Part shown: positions 32,385-40,349 of the stretch, piece after piece
How positions within the stretch are numbered: position 1 is the stretch's first letter
Layout of the letters: the number at the start of each line of letters is the position of its first letter
NCBI GenBank assembly: GCA_050248955.1
Contig: JBFWRK010000006.1
Span: forward strand, 62,001 to 126,000
Length of the DNA: 64,000 bases
From: JBFWRK01 sp050248955
GTDB lineage: Bacteria; Actinomycetota; Acidimicrobiia; Acidimicrobiales; Ilumatobacteraceae
Direction of reading: 5' to 3'
The notes under the pieces: model-generated
Databases searched by the model: none
What the model was told of the DNA's origin: nothing
Seen by the model: only the letters and a program-made list of their open reading frames with translations
Translations under genes and position numbers: made by a program

Positions 32385-32522
32385 TCAACGGGCGTCGTCG
32401 GCGGACGGCAGCGGATCCGGGATCGGCGGCGGCGGAACGGGTGGGTGGCCGGGCGTCGGTTCGATCGGCGGTTCCGGCGGGTGTGGCTGGTCGGGCGTGA
32501 TGGGCTTGGGGATGTCGGACAC
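32385..32522 (-). CDS. Small proline-rich protein (45 aa)
   Basis: A 45-residue reading frame, MSDIPKPITPDQPHPPEPP onward, with 18-20 prolines and no tryptophan, cysteine or hydrophobic segment. GTG 32522 is preceded by GGAGGAG, a near-perfect Shine-Dalgarno, at 5 bases. A strong ribosome site before a very short biased frame suggests a genuine gene. The family is not recognised, although similar proline-rich mini-proteins occur in actinobacteria. A proline-rich linker-like peptide could bind partners or remain unstructured; no function is inferred. Confidence 0.6.
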   Translation of the reverse strand: MSDIPKPITPDQPHPPEPPIEPTPGHPPVPPPPIPDPLPSADDAR

Positions 32523-32591
32523 GGCGCTCCTCCGCTGGACGGTGGATCTCACTCTGGCACCGTCGGCCGGGCGCCGGTGACGCGGCCGCGG

Positions 32592-33860
32592 TCAGATCGG
32601 CGTGCGGAACGGTTCTCCGGCCCATTCGCCGAGGTCGACGGCCAGCGCGGACACCAGCGAGTCGCAGAGGCGGCCGCCGGTCGACGGCTGGTTGCCGGCG
32701 ACCACGCCGACGACGACCGTGCGCCCACCGTCCATCACCCACGCGCAGGCCTTGGCGCCGTCGACGGTGCCCGTGTGACCCCAGCCGTACTGATCGGCCA
32801 TGATCCCCGGCCACACCAGTGTGTCCATGTCGGCAGCCGACACCGCGGCGAGCATCGCCGCGACGTCGTCGGTCGAGGCCATCCACGTCCCTGCGCCGCC
32901 GAGGCGATCGAAGCGGGCGACGTCCTTGAAGTACGGCGCATCATCGGGCGCAGCTCCATCGGTCGTGAGGTGCGGCCCGCTCACTGCGATCGGGTCGAAG
33001 ACGGTGACCCGGGCGGCGGCATCGAGCTGCGAGCCGGTCAGGTGCTCGATGAGCAGGCCGAGCGCGCAGTAGTTGCCGTTCGAGTAGCGCCAGGTGCCGC
33101 GCGTCGGTTCGGGCGGGAGCGCCATCACCCCGATGAGCGGGATCGAGCACGGGCCGGGCTCGTCGAGCCAGGTCGTCCGCGCGATCGGCATGCCACTCGT
33201 GTGATCGAGCAGCTCGCGGACGGTCACGTCCGCCCATGCAGGGTCGTGAGCGATGCCCATCTCGGTCCAGGGCAGTGGTCCGTCGATCTCGACCAGCCCG
33301 GCTTCCGCGAGCCGGGCGATCGTCAAGGCCGTGACGAGCTTGCTCACGCTCGCGACGACGAACGGGGTGTCGGTGGTGACAGGAGCACCGTCGATCCGCT
33401 GCCCAGCGGCGGCGGCGAAGATCGGCGCGCCGTCGCGCAGGACCGTGACCGACGATGCTGCGTTGCCGCCGGCCAGCGTGTCGAACGTGGTGCGCAGGAA
33501 GCTCAACGAGGGGTCGCCGATCTGATCGCTCGGCGTCACGGTCGGTGGTGGCAACGGGAGCGACGGCGCGGCGCCGCCGGCGGACGTCGTGGTGGGCGCG
33601 GCAGTCGTCGGCGGTGCGGCGATCGCGGTCGTGGTGGGGCTGGTGGCGGCGGTCGTCGGCGGTGCGGCGATCGCGGCCCTGGTGGAGCTGGTGGCGGGTG
33701 CCGACGTGGAGGCGCGCTCGATCGAGCCGGTCGAGACGCCGTCTGCCGCGGTGCTCGCGCTGCAGCCGGCGAGCGCGATCGCGACGGCGCACGACACCCA
33801 GCGGAGACGCTGCCGTCGCCGCCCTCGGCCGCGCCCGCCCGCCTCGTTCCGCTGCATCAC
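32592..33860 (-). CDS. Lipoprotein serine hydrolase, beta-lactamase/PBP (S12) family
   Basis: A 422-residue exported lipoprotein. An arginine-rich n-region and hydrophobic core end in the lipobox IALAGC (C33). Residues 40-108 are a Thr/Ala/Pro linker with repeated AAPPTT units. The S12 domain carries S-V-S-K at 171-174, Y-S-N at 259-261 and HTGTVDG near residue 365 as third motif. The architecture matches the protein at 9032-10303, but the sequences differ enough to be paralogues, not copies. A TACCGT box ends six bases before the GTG. Confidence 0.92.
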   Translation of the reverse strand: MMQRNEAGGRGRGRRRQRLRWVSCAVAIALAGCSASTAADGVSTGSIERASTSAPATSSTRAAIAAPPTTAATSPTTTAIAAPPTTAAPTTTSAGGAAPSLPLPPPTVTPSDQIGDPSLSFLRTTFDTLAGGNAASSVTVLRDGAPIFAAAAGQRIDGAPVTTDTPFVVASVSKLVTALTIARLAEAGLVEIDGPLPWTEMGIAHDPAWADVTVRELLDHTSGMPIARTTWLDEPGPCSIPLIGVMALPPEPTRGTWRYSNGNYCALGLLIEHLTGSQLDAAARVTVFDPIAVSGPHLTTDGAAPDDAPYFKDVARFDRLGGAGTWMASTDDVAAMLAAVSAADMDTLVWPGIMADQYGWGHTGTVDGAKACAWVMDGGRTVVVGVVAGNQPSTGGRLCDSLVSALAVDLGEWAGEPFRTPI

Positions 33861-33866
33861 GCGGGC

Positions 33867-33872
33867 ACGGTA
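33867..33872 (-). promoter_or_regulatory. -10 box of a leaderless promoter for the lipoprotein hydrolase
   Basis: TACCGT on the minus strand ends six bases before GTG 33860. Confidence 0.45.
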
Positions 33873-33926
33873 CCGTCCTCGTCGCTGTTGACGCCCGCAC
33901 CCGCGCCTCGGATCCTGGCGACGCGC

Positions 33927-33945
33927 TTGACTCTCCCTCAGGGAG
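33927..33945 (+). promoter_or_regulatory. Possible MerR-type operator without an adjacent gene
   Basis: TTGACT is followed by the perfect inverted repeat CTCCCT-C-AGGGAG, the geometry of a MerR-family site inside a promoter spacer. No MerR regulator or plus-strand gene follows, so it may be a remnant. Confidence 0.3.
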
Positions 33946-33984
33946 CGCGAAGGCAGTCACGTGACTCGATTCCGCCTGCCACCG

Positions 33985-34229
33985 TCAGCCCGAGGGCTCC
34001 TCGTACTGTCGAACGCGGTCACGTTCCACGATCCAGAGTCGGCCGGTCAGCTCGGATCCGCGAGTGCGAGGACCACCAAGGCTCGACCTTCATCGACTGC
34101 CGCGGCGAGCACGGCGCTGTCACTCGTTCCGGAGAGGCCCTCGTCCCTCACCGTGTGGACGTCGTGACCGGCACCTCGGAGCCTCACAGCCGACCGCCTG
34201 CCGAGGTTCTCGTCGAGCTTGAGCTTCAC
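33985..34229 (-). pseudogene. DUF5615 PIN-like toxin, internally deleted and truncated
   Basis: From GTG 34229 the first 60 residues match a DUF5615 toxin: KLKLDENLGRRSAVRLRGAGHDVHTVRDEGLSG.SDSAVLAAAVDEGRALVVLAL. The frame then stops at 34047. In another frame immediately beyond, GRLWIVERDRVRQYEEPSG resembles the usual C-terminus of the family (GRLWIV..GRIRV), ending at 33985. About 25-30 central residues are missing, so the ribonuclease-like fold cannot be complete. The gene is coupled to the intact antitoxin by GTGA. The assignment of the C-terminal scrap is an inference from similarity by eye. Confidence 0.62.
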
Positions 34230-34459
34230 GCGACGTCGACGTATCGGCCTGTGCTGAGCCTCGCTCCGAACGCTAGACATGCCCGGATGTCCTCGTCGGT
34301 GAGCGACGGATATTCGTCGAGGATCTCATCAACGGTCATCCCGTCGGCGAGCAGGTCGAGGACGAGGCCGACCCAGATGCGCGTGCCCCGGACGGTGGGC
34401 TTGCCGAAGCACACGTTCGGATCGATGGCGATCCGGTCCAGGAGGTCATGCGATTGCAT
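34226..34459 (-). CDS. DUF433 antitoxin-like protein
   Basis: A 77-residue protein: RIAIDPNVCFGKPTVRGTRIWVGLVLDLLADGMTVDEILDEYPSLTDEDIRACLAFG is a complete DUF433 (VapB-like winged helix) sequence. Members pair with DUF5615 PIN-like toxins, neutralising them and repressing the operon. ATG 34459 was chosen because homology begins there and a TACAGT box ends six bases upstream. It is followed by a decayed toxin, so the antitoxin may now be a solitary immunity or regulatory gene. Confidence 0.88.
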   Translation of the reverse strand: MQSHDLLDRIAIDPNVCFGKPTVRGTRIWVGLVLDLLADGMTVDEILDEYPSLTDEDIRACLAFGARLSTGRYVDVA

Positions 34460-34465
34460 GGCCTC

Positions 34466-34471
34466 ACTGTA
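34466..34471 (-). promoter_or_regulatory. -10 box of a leaderless promoter for the DUF433 antitoxin
   Basis: TACAGT on the minus strand ends six bases before ATG 34459. Confidence 0.4.
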
Positions 34472-34591
34472 CGCGCCGGACGCTAGACCGCACGTTCGAT
34501 GACGCCGGACGCGAACGGGCGGCCCGGCCGCGCACGACGATCGTCGCATGCTGCCGAGCCGCCCGGTCCTGGGGGGACTGGTGATGGGTGA

Positions 34592-36202
34592 TCAGGCCAC
34601 GATGTTGAACGTGCCGAAGATGTGGTCGAGCGCCTCGAGATCGGCGTCCGTCACGGCCTGCACGATCGTGGCGAACACGTACGGGCTCCCGTTGGCGGGC
34701 GTGGTGGCGAGCACCACGTACACCGTGTCCGTGCCGTTGCAGTCGGTCCACAGCTGGTAGGAGCCGGCGAATGCACCGTCGTCATAGGACTCGATGCCGC
34801 CATCCGTGCACTGCGCCGATGCCCCGTAGGTGGCGAGGACGTCATCGATCGTCCATGCCGCGGACGGGAGGGCGGCGAACTGCATGCCGGGCGTGCCCCA
34901 GGTCGAGAGGAACGCGTCGAGCTCGGGTGCTGCTGCGATGTACGGCACGGAGCTCCCCCGGCCGTCGTCGGCGGGGGTGACGTCCACGTCGCTCCACTCG
35001 GCCGGCACCTCGACGGTCATGACGCCCGTCTGGTCGGTCACGGCGACGTAGTCCTCGTACGAACCCGTGCTGTCGGCGGTGGCATCGTCGTCGATCTGGT
35101 CGGCGAACGAGAACGCCTGCTCGAGCTCTTTCTCGCCGTTGATCTCACCGCGCAGTACCTCGAGCGAGTCGTAGCGGAGCACCTCGACGTCGATCGGTCG
35201 GTCGGCAGATGTGCGCATCACGTCGCAGTAGTCCTTGAAGGTGCCGTCCGTGCCGACCGGCAGACCGTTCATCGTCGTGACGATGTCGCCGGGCAGGACG
35301 CCGGTCTTCGAGGCGGGCGAGCCGGGCGCGACACCCGCGACCCAGATGCCGGAGATGCCCGCGGCGTCGTCGAACACGGCCCACCCGTTGATGCCGAGCG
35401 ACTCGAAGTCGCCCTGCGCGAGGTGGTCGACCACGTTCTGTGCGAGCGGCGACGCGATCGCGAAGAACTGCTCCGTGCTCGACGCCACGGCGCCGCCCGC
35501 GTAGTTCACGCCGGCGACCTTGCCGTCGGCCGTGAGCAGCGGACCACCGGAGTTGCCGGGCTGGATGTTCGCGTCGTGTTCGATGGTGTGGTCGATCGAC
35601 GAGGTGCCCGTCAGGTCGCCGCCGGCCTTCGCCTTGGCGACGATCCCCCTGGTGAGCGTGAACTGCGGGTCGCCGAGCGGGAAGCCGGCTGCGTAGACGT
35701 CGAGGCCGGTGCTGACCTCGGAGTCGTACCACTCGAAGCGGGGGAGGTCACCTGGCGCATTGATGTCGATCAGCGCGAGGTCGTTGCACTCGGAGACACC
35801 GACGACGGTCGCGTTGTAGCTCTTCGTGGTGTCGCCGCCGATGAACACCTCGAGGGTGGCGGCACCCGTGACCACGTGGTTGTTGGTGACGGCCAGGCCG
35901 TCAGCGTCGATGATGAAGCCGCTGCCGCTGCCCACCTTCGTGCTGTAGCCGACCTCGGGGTCGCGCAGGGCGCCCTTGGCAACGATCTGGATCGTCGCGT
36001 CCTGGGCGTCGTCGATGCCCGAGACGACGGTGCCGTCGGTCGGGCGCTGGACCGTGGTGGGGGTGCCGACCGATGTGGACGGCGTGGTCGCCGGGACGGC
36101 CGTGGACGCGATCGGGCTGGAACCCTGGTCGTCGGAGTCGCCGCAGGCGACGGCCAGGACGGCCAGACTCGCCACAGCAGCGATCACTCGTGTGCTCTTC
36201 AT
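34592..36202 (-). CDS. Lipoprotein trypsin-like serine protease with PDZ domain (HtrA/DegP-like)
   Basis: A 536-residue exported protease. The lipobox VLAVAC ends at C20, followed by a Ser/Thr/Pro linker. The S1C domain has the triad H109 (TNNHVV), D141 (CNDLALID) and S218 (QPGNSGGP). A PDZ domain spans about 290-350, with GISGIWVAGVAPGSPASKTGVLPGDIVTTMNG. The last 150 residues (from about 385) form a further domain with two cysteines (QCTDGG, TDCNGT) that ordinary HtrA proteins lack; its role is unknown. Extracytoplasmic protein quality control is likely. GGAAG precedes the ATG. Confidence 0.9.
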   Translation of the reverse strand: MKSTRVIAAVASLAVLAVACGDSDDQGSSPIASTAVPATTPSTSVGTPTTVQRPTDGTVVSGIDDAQDATIQIVAKGALRDPEVGYSTKVGSGSGFIIDADGLAVTNNHVVTGAATLEVFIGGDTTKSYNATVVGVSECNDLALIDINAPGDLPRFEWYDSEVSTGLDVYAAGFPLGDPQFTLTRGIVAKAKAGGDLTGTSSIDHTIEHDANIQPGNSGGPLLTADGKVAGVNYAGGAVASSTEQFFAIASPLAQNVVDHLAQGDFESLGINGWAVFDDAAGISGIWVAGVAPGSPASKTGVLPGDIVTTMNGLPVGTDGTFKDYCDVMRTSADRPIDVEVLRYDSLEVLRGEINGEKELEQAFSFADQIDDDATADSTGSYEDYVAVTDQTGVMTVEVPAEWSDVDVTPADDGRGSSVPYIAAAPELDAFLSTWGTPGMQFAALPSAAWTIDDVLATYGASAQCTDGGIESYDDGAFAGSYQLWTDCNGTDTVYVVLATTPANGSPYVFATIVQAVTDADLEALDHIFGTFNIVA

Positions 36203-36524
36203 CTCATGCTTCCTTGTCTCTTCATCGTGGGTACCGATGAAGCAGACCGCGCCCCGCTTGGAGCGCGCTTGACGGCCGCGTGGAGCGCGGGCGGACCTGC
36301 TTGCAGCCGCCTGCAATGCGCCGTCGCCGCTGGAAGCGACGTCTACTCGCTCGTCGGACCGCCGAACTCGGCGGCGCGCTTCTCGCGCAGCAGGACACCA
36401 AGCCGGGAGTCGCAGGATGGTCGTCAGCGTCGACGAACGGGTGCCGCGGTGGCCGTCGTCGCTAGCTTGACGGTGACCGATCGGTGCGAGCGTGCGCCGG
36501 CGATCGACGAGGAGATCTGACCGG
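36203..36524. other. Intergenic region with no gene seen
   Basis: The 322-bp divergent spacer between the protease and the acyl-CoA ligase has no credible reading frame, repeat or RNA gene that I can see. Promoters for both genes are expected here but no clear boxes stand out. Confidence 0.5.
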
Positions 36525-38039
36525 ATGCACGTGCCGTTGCTGTTGGAGATGACGTCCGAGATGTTCGGCGACCGGCGAGCAGTGGGAGAGATCACCCACA
36601 GCGAGCTGGCGGCACGGGCGCGGGCCGCCGCAGCGTTCTTCGAGTCGCTGCCCGGAGAGCGAGTCGTGATGATCGACCTGAACTCCGAGGCGGTCCCGAT
36701 CTGCCTGTTCGGCGCCGCGTTCGCCGGTCGTCCCTTCGTCCCGGTCAACTACCGGCTCACGGACGACCAGTTGCGGGCGATCGTGGTCCGCACCGCGCCC
36801 GCCACGGCAATCGTCGGTGTCGGTGTCGCCGATCGCCTCGGCCCGATCGACGGTGTCGAGGTCGTCGAGCGCGAGGTGTTCCTCGAACGGTGTGCTGCAG
36901 GAGCAGCGGACGACACCGGCCTCCCGACGGACATCGATCCGCAGTCGATCGCGGTCCTGCTCTTCACGAGCGGCACCACCGGCGAACCGAAGGCGGCCGT
37001 GCTGCGGCACGAGAACCTGGCGAACTACATCTTCTCCACCGTCGAGCTCGGTGGCGCCGACGAGGACGAGGCGGCGCTCGTCGCCGTGCCGCCGTACCAC
37101 ATCGCCGGCGTGGCGGCGGTGCTGTCGTCGACCTACGCGGGCCGGCGGATCGTGTACCTCGAGAGCTTCGACCCGGCTACGTGGGTCGACACGATCGAGC
37201 GCGAGCGGATCACCAACGCCATGGTCGTGCCGACGATGTTCGGCCGTGTGCTCGACGAGATCGAGCGCGCCGGAACGACCCTCCCGACCCTGCGCAACCT
37301 GGCCTACGGCGGCGGTCCGATGCCGCTCCCGGTGATCGAACGGGCGATGCGCGTGCTGCCCCACGTCGGCTTCGTCAACGCCTACGGACTGACCGAGACG
37401 GCGAGCACGATCGCCGTCCTCACGCCAGACGATCATCGCGAGGCCTGGACGAGCGACGACCCGGCGGTGCGACGGCGGCTCGGCTCGGTCGGCCGGCCGC
37501 TCGCCACGTTGGAGGTCACCGTGCGCGACCCGGCCGGCGACGAGGTACCGGTCGGTGTCCGCGGCGAGGTCTGGGTCCGCGGACCACAGGTCTCGGGCGA
37601 GTACCTCGGGCGCGGCGGGTTGGCCGACGGGGGTTGGTTCAACACCCGTGACGCCGGCGAGTTCGACGAGGGTGGCTACCTGTTCGTCCACGGCCGGCTC
37701 GACGATGTGATCGTGCGTGGTGGCGAGAACCTGTCCCCGGGCGAGATCGAGGCGGTCCTGATCGAGCACCCCGCCGTGGCGCAGGCGGCGGTCGTCGGCA
37801 TCCCCGACGAAGAGTGGGGCGAGCGGGTGGTCGCTGCCGTGGTCTTGGAGCCGGGTGCGTCGGTGACCGAGGACGAGCTGAAGGAACTGGTGCGGAGCCA
37901 GCTGCGTTCGACCCGGACCCCGGAGCGGATCCAGTTCCGTGACGAGCTGCCCTCGAACGAGACCGGCAAGCTGCTCCGGCGGGTCCTGCGCCAGGAGCTG
38001 AGCGAAGCGGTCGGGAACGATCCATCGACCCGTGCGTGA
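36525..38039 (+). CDS. Class I adenylate-forming acyl-CoA synthetase
   Basis: A 504-residue ligase. LLFTSGTTGEPKAAVLRHENL is motif A3, NAYGLTETAS is A5, RDAGEFDEGGYLFVHGRLDDVIVRGGENLSPGEIEAVL covers A7-A8, and the catalytic lysine is in LPSNETGKLLRRVL. It forms an acyl-adenylate and then the CoA thioester; the substrate is unknown. It is distinct from the ligase at 30282, so the window holds two branches. GAGGAG lies about 12 bases upstream of the ATG, slightly far. It is convergent with the histidine kinase. Confidence 0.94.
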   Translation: MHVPLLLEMTSEMFGDRRAVGEITHSELAARARAAAAFFESLPGERVVMIDLNSEAVPICLFGAAFAGRPFVPVNYRLTDDQLRAIVVRTAPATAIVGVGVADRLGPIDGVEVVEREVFLERCAAGAADDTGLPTDIDPQSIAVLLFTSGTTGEPKAAVLRHENLANYIFSTVELGGADEDEAALVAVPPYHIAGVAAVLSSTYAGRRIVYLESFDPATWVDTIERERITNAMVVPTMFGRVLDEIERAGTTLPTLRNLAYGGGPMPLPVIERAMRVLPHVGFVNAYGLTETASTIAVLTPDDHREAWTSDDPAVRRRLGSVGRPLATLEVTVRDPAGDEVPVGVRGEVWVRGPQVSGEYLGRGGLADGGWFNTRDAGEFDEGGYLFVHGRLDDVIVRGGENLSPGEIEAVLIEHPAVAQAAVVGIPDEEWGERVVAAVVLEPGASVTEDELKELVRSQLRSTRTPERIQFRDELPSNETGKLLRRVLRQELSEAVGNDPSTRA

Positions 38040-38096
38040 CCGGGCAGGCTGTGTGCCCTCACCGGCCGCAGCCGTCCGACGATGATTCGTGCGCGC

Positions 38097-39497
38097 TCAG
38101 ACCCGCGCCGTGCGCAGCGCGACGCGGACGTCGAGGCCACCCCCGGCTCGCGCGCTGATGTTCACCGTGCCGCCGCTCGCCTCGGCGAGGCTGGCGACGA
38201 TCGCCAGCCCGAGCCCGCTGCCGCCCGGCGGCGCGTCAGCCGCCCGCCAGAAGCGGTCGAACGCGTGCTCCATCTGGTCGGGCGTCATGCCAGGTCCGCG
38301 ATCGAGGACGTGGATCTCGGTGATCGTCGGCCCGACCGCCGCGACGACCTCGACCGTCGAGCCACTCGGGACGACCTGCAGCGCGTTGTCCACCAGGTTG
38401 TCGATGATCTGTTCGAGCGCTCCCGGCACGGCGACCACCGGGGAGGACGGCGGCACGCTGAGGGCGACCTCGACGCCCTGCTCCTCGGCGAGCGCCTGCC
38501 ACAGCTCGACCCGCTCGCCCAGCACCGCCGACGCATCGGCGACCCCGAGGTCGGGCTGGCGACCTTCCGCCCGAGCGAGGGTCAGCAGCCCCTCGATCAA
38601 TCGCTGGAGCCGGTCAGTCTCGGCCGTCGCCGACTCGAGCCGCACCCGCGCCGATGCGGGATCGCGCTCGAGCGCGTCGTCGACCTGTTCGAGTCGCAGC
38701 CGGAGCGCGGTGAGCGGCGTGCGCAACTGGTGAGATGCGTCGCCCGCGAAGGCGCGCTGGCGGACCATCATCCGCTCGATCCGCTCGCCCATCGTGTTGA
38801 ACGAGGTCGCGAGCGACCGGACCTCCGGTGGCCCGTCGTCGGTCGCGGCGCGGACCGAGAGGTCGCCGTCGGCAAGGTGCTCCGTGGCGGCGCGCAGGCG
38901 ACGCAGCGGGCGTGTGATCGTCTGCGCGAAGAGGACCGCTGCAGCGAGCGCGACCGCGAGTGACACGAGCGCGACGACGAGCAGCCCGCGGACCCGGGAC
39001 TCGACACGATCGCCGATCACCGACGCCGGATACGTGATCCGGACAGCGCCCTTGATCTCGGTGCCCGACACGACCGGCACGGCGACGTACTCCAGGCGGA
39101 TGCCGAGGGTGGCAGAGTCGCGCTCGCCGGCGGCGGGCGTGCCGGCGAGGGCTTGTTGCACCTCGGGGCGGGTCGAGTAGTCGCTCCCCGCGATCGCCTC
39201 TTCGTCCGAGCTGACGACCGCGGCCCCCGTTCGATCGGTGACGATCACTCTCGCCCCGGTCGATGACCGGTACTGGACGAGGAGCGCCGTCAAGGCTGCG
39301 CTCTCGTCGGGCAACGCAGCCGCGCCCTGGTCGAGGAGATCCTGAGCACGTGCGGCGATCGTGAACCCGTCGCGCTCGAGGCCCGTGATCAGGCGGTCGC
39401 GCTCGACGCGGCGCAGGTGCGCGGCCAGCGGCACGTCGTGGACCACGAGGATCATTGCCGTGAGCCCCAGGAGCACGGCGACGAGGCGCAACCTCAC
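38097..39497 (-). CDS. Sensor histidine kinase of a two-component system
   Basis: A 466-residue membrane kinase. TM1 is about 5-22, an extracytoplasmic sensor with a PDC/CACHE-like pattern (ARVIVTDRTGAAVVSSDEE) spans 25-168, and TM2 is 171-192. HAMP follows, and then the H-box FAGDASHQLRTPLTALRLRLE with H256. The N-box IIDNLVDNALQVVP, DRGPGM, FDRFWRA and GSGLGLAIV complete the ATPase domain. It is coupled by GTGA to the response regulator. Location divergent from the ApbE/ferric-reductase operon suggests it senses an envelope redox or metal signal. Confidence 0.95.
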   Translation of the reverse strand: MRLRLVAVLLGLTAMILVVHDVPLAAHLRRVERDRLITGLERDGFTIAARAQDLLDQGAAALPDESAALTALLVQYRSSTGARVIVTDRTGAAVVSSDEEAIAGSDYSTRPEVQQALAGTPAAGERDSATLGIRLEYVAVPVVSGTEIKGAVRITYPASVIGDRVESRVRGLLVVALVSLAVALAAAVLFAQTITRPLRRLRAATEHLADGDLSVRAATDDGPPEVRSLATSFNTMGERIERMMVRQRAFAGDASHQLRTPLTALRLRLEQVDDALERDPASARVRLESATAETDRLQRLIEGLLTLARAEGRQPDLGVADASAVLGERVELWQALAEEQGVEVALSVPPSSPVVAVPGALEQIIDNLVDNALQVVPSGSTVEVVAAVGPTITEIHVLDRGPGMTPDQMEHAFDRFWRAADAPPGGSGLGLAIVASLAEASGGTVNISARAGGGLDVRVALRTARV

Positions 39498-40168
39498 GGC
39501 GGAGGTTCCAGGCGGAAGCCCACGCCGCGCACCGCCTCGATCCAGCGCGGGTCGCCGAGCTTCTTGCGCAGCGCGGCGACGTGTGCGTCGACCGTCTTGG
39601 TCGGGCCGTACCAGTTCGCGTCCCAGACGTGTTCGAGGATGTCGGTGCGCGTGCAGACCGCTCCGGGGTCGATCGCGAGGTAGGCGAGGAGGTCGAACTC
39701 CTTGGCGGTCAACGTGACCGCTTCGCCGCCGATGTGCACGCGACGCGTGCGGCGGTTGATCTCGAGCGGTCCGATCCGGTCGACGGCGACGCGCTCGTCG
39801 CCACCCGGCTCGTTCGTCCCGGCGGCGCGCCTCGTGACCGCGCGGATCCTGGCGACGAGCTCGCGGAAGCTGAACGGCTTCGTGACGTAGTCGTCGGCGC
39901 CGAGCTCGAGACCGAGCACGCGGTCGAACTCGTCGGACCGGGCGGTGAGCATGATGATCGGGACGCTCGACGACGTCCGCAGCTCACGGCACACGTCGCG
40001 GCCGTCCATGTCCGGCAGGCCGAGGTCGAGCAGGACCACGTCTGCTCTGCCGGCCGCGAGCGCGGCGCGGCCGGTGGCGACGTGCTCGACATCGAAGCCG
40101 GCCTCGACGAGCCCGTCCGTCAACGACACGGCGATCGCGTCGTCGTCCTCCACGAGCAGGATCCTCAC
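39494..40168 (-). CDS. OmpR/PhoB-type response regulator
   Basis: A 224-residue regulator. The receiver domain has acidic residues D8-D10, the phosphoacceptor D48 in VVLLDLGLPDMDG and the conserved K97 in YVTKPFS. The C-terminal winged helix has LTAKEFDLLAYLA and TKTVDAHVAALRKKLGD. It should activate or repress promoters in the 181-bp spacer that divides it from the ApbE operon, where 11-bp spaced direct repeats occur. Confidence 0.96.
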   Translation of the reverse strand: MRILLVEDDDAIAVSLTDGLVEAGFDVEHVATGRAALAAGRADVVLLDLGLPDMDGRDVCRELRTSSSVPIIMLTARSDEFDRVLGLELGADDYVTKPFSFRELVARIRAVTRRAAGTNEPGGDERVAVDRIGPLEINRRTRRVHIGGEAVTLTAKEFDLLAYLAIDPGAVCTRTDILEHVWDANWYGPTKTVDAHVAALRKKLGDPRWIEAVRGVGFRLEPPP

Positions 40169-40238
40169 GGTCGAGAGTCTGCCTGGTGCGCGGCGCGCGA
40201 CCTGCGTGATCGACCCACTCGACCGTTTCTGCTCCCAG

Positions 40239-40256
40239 TCTTGGACGTTTCTTGGA
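40239..40256. promoter_or_regulatory. Direct repeats spaced 11 bp, candidate response-regulator site
   Basis: TCTTGGA occurs at 40239 and again at 40250, one helical turn apart, which is the geometry of OmpR/PhoB-type sites. They lie between the response regulator and the exported-protein operon. Confidence 0.45.
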
Positions 40257-40349
40257 TGATCGCGGGCCGTCCGTTCGACGTCCCCTCCGTACCGTGGTCA
40301 TCGAGCTCGGAGCACCGAGCACACGATCGCCGACAACGGAGCGTGGAAG

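Noticed and set aside
32276..32580. Plus-strand frame encoding DGFLDGFLDGF-type repeats and a Gly-rich tail
   Set aside because: It lies opposite the proline-rich gene and the repeat array, has no ribosome site, and its composition is explained by the tandem repeat.
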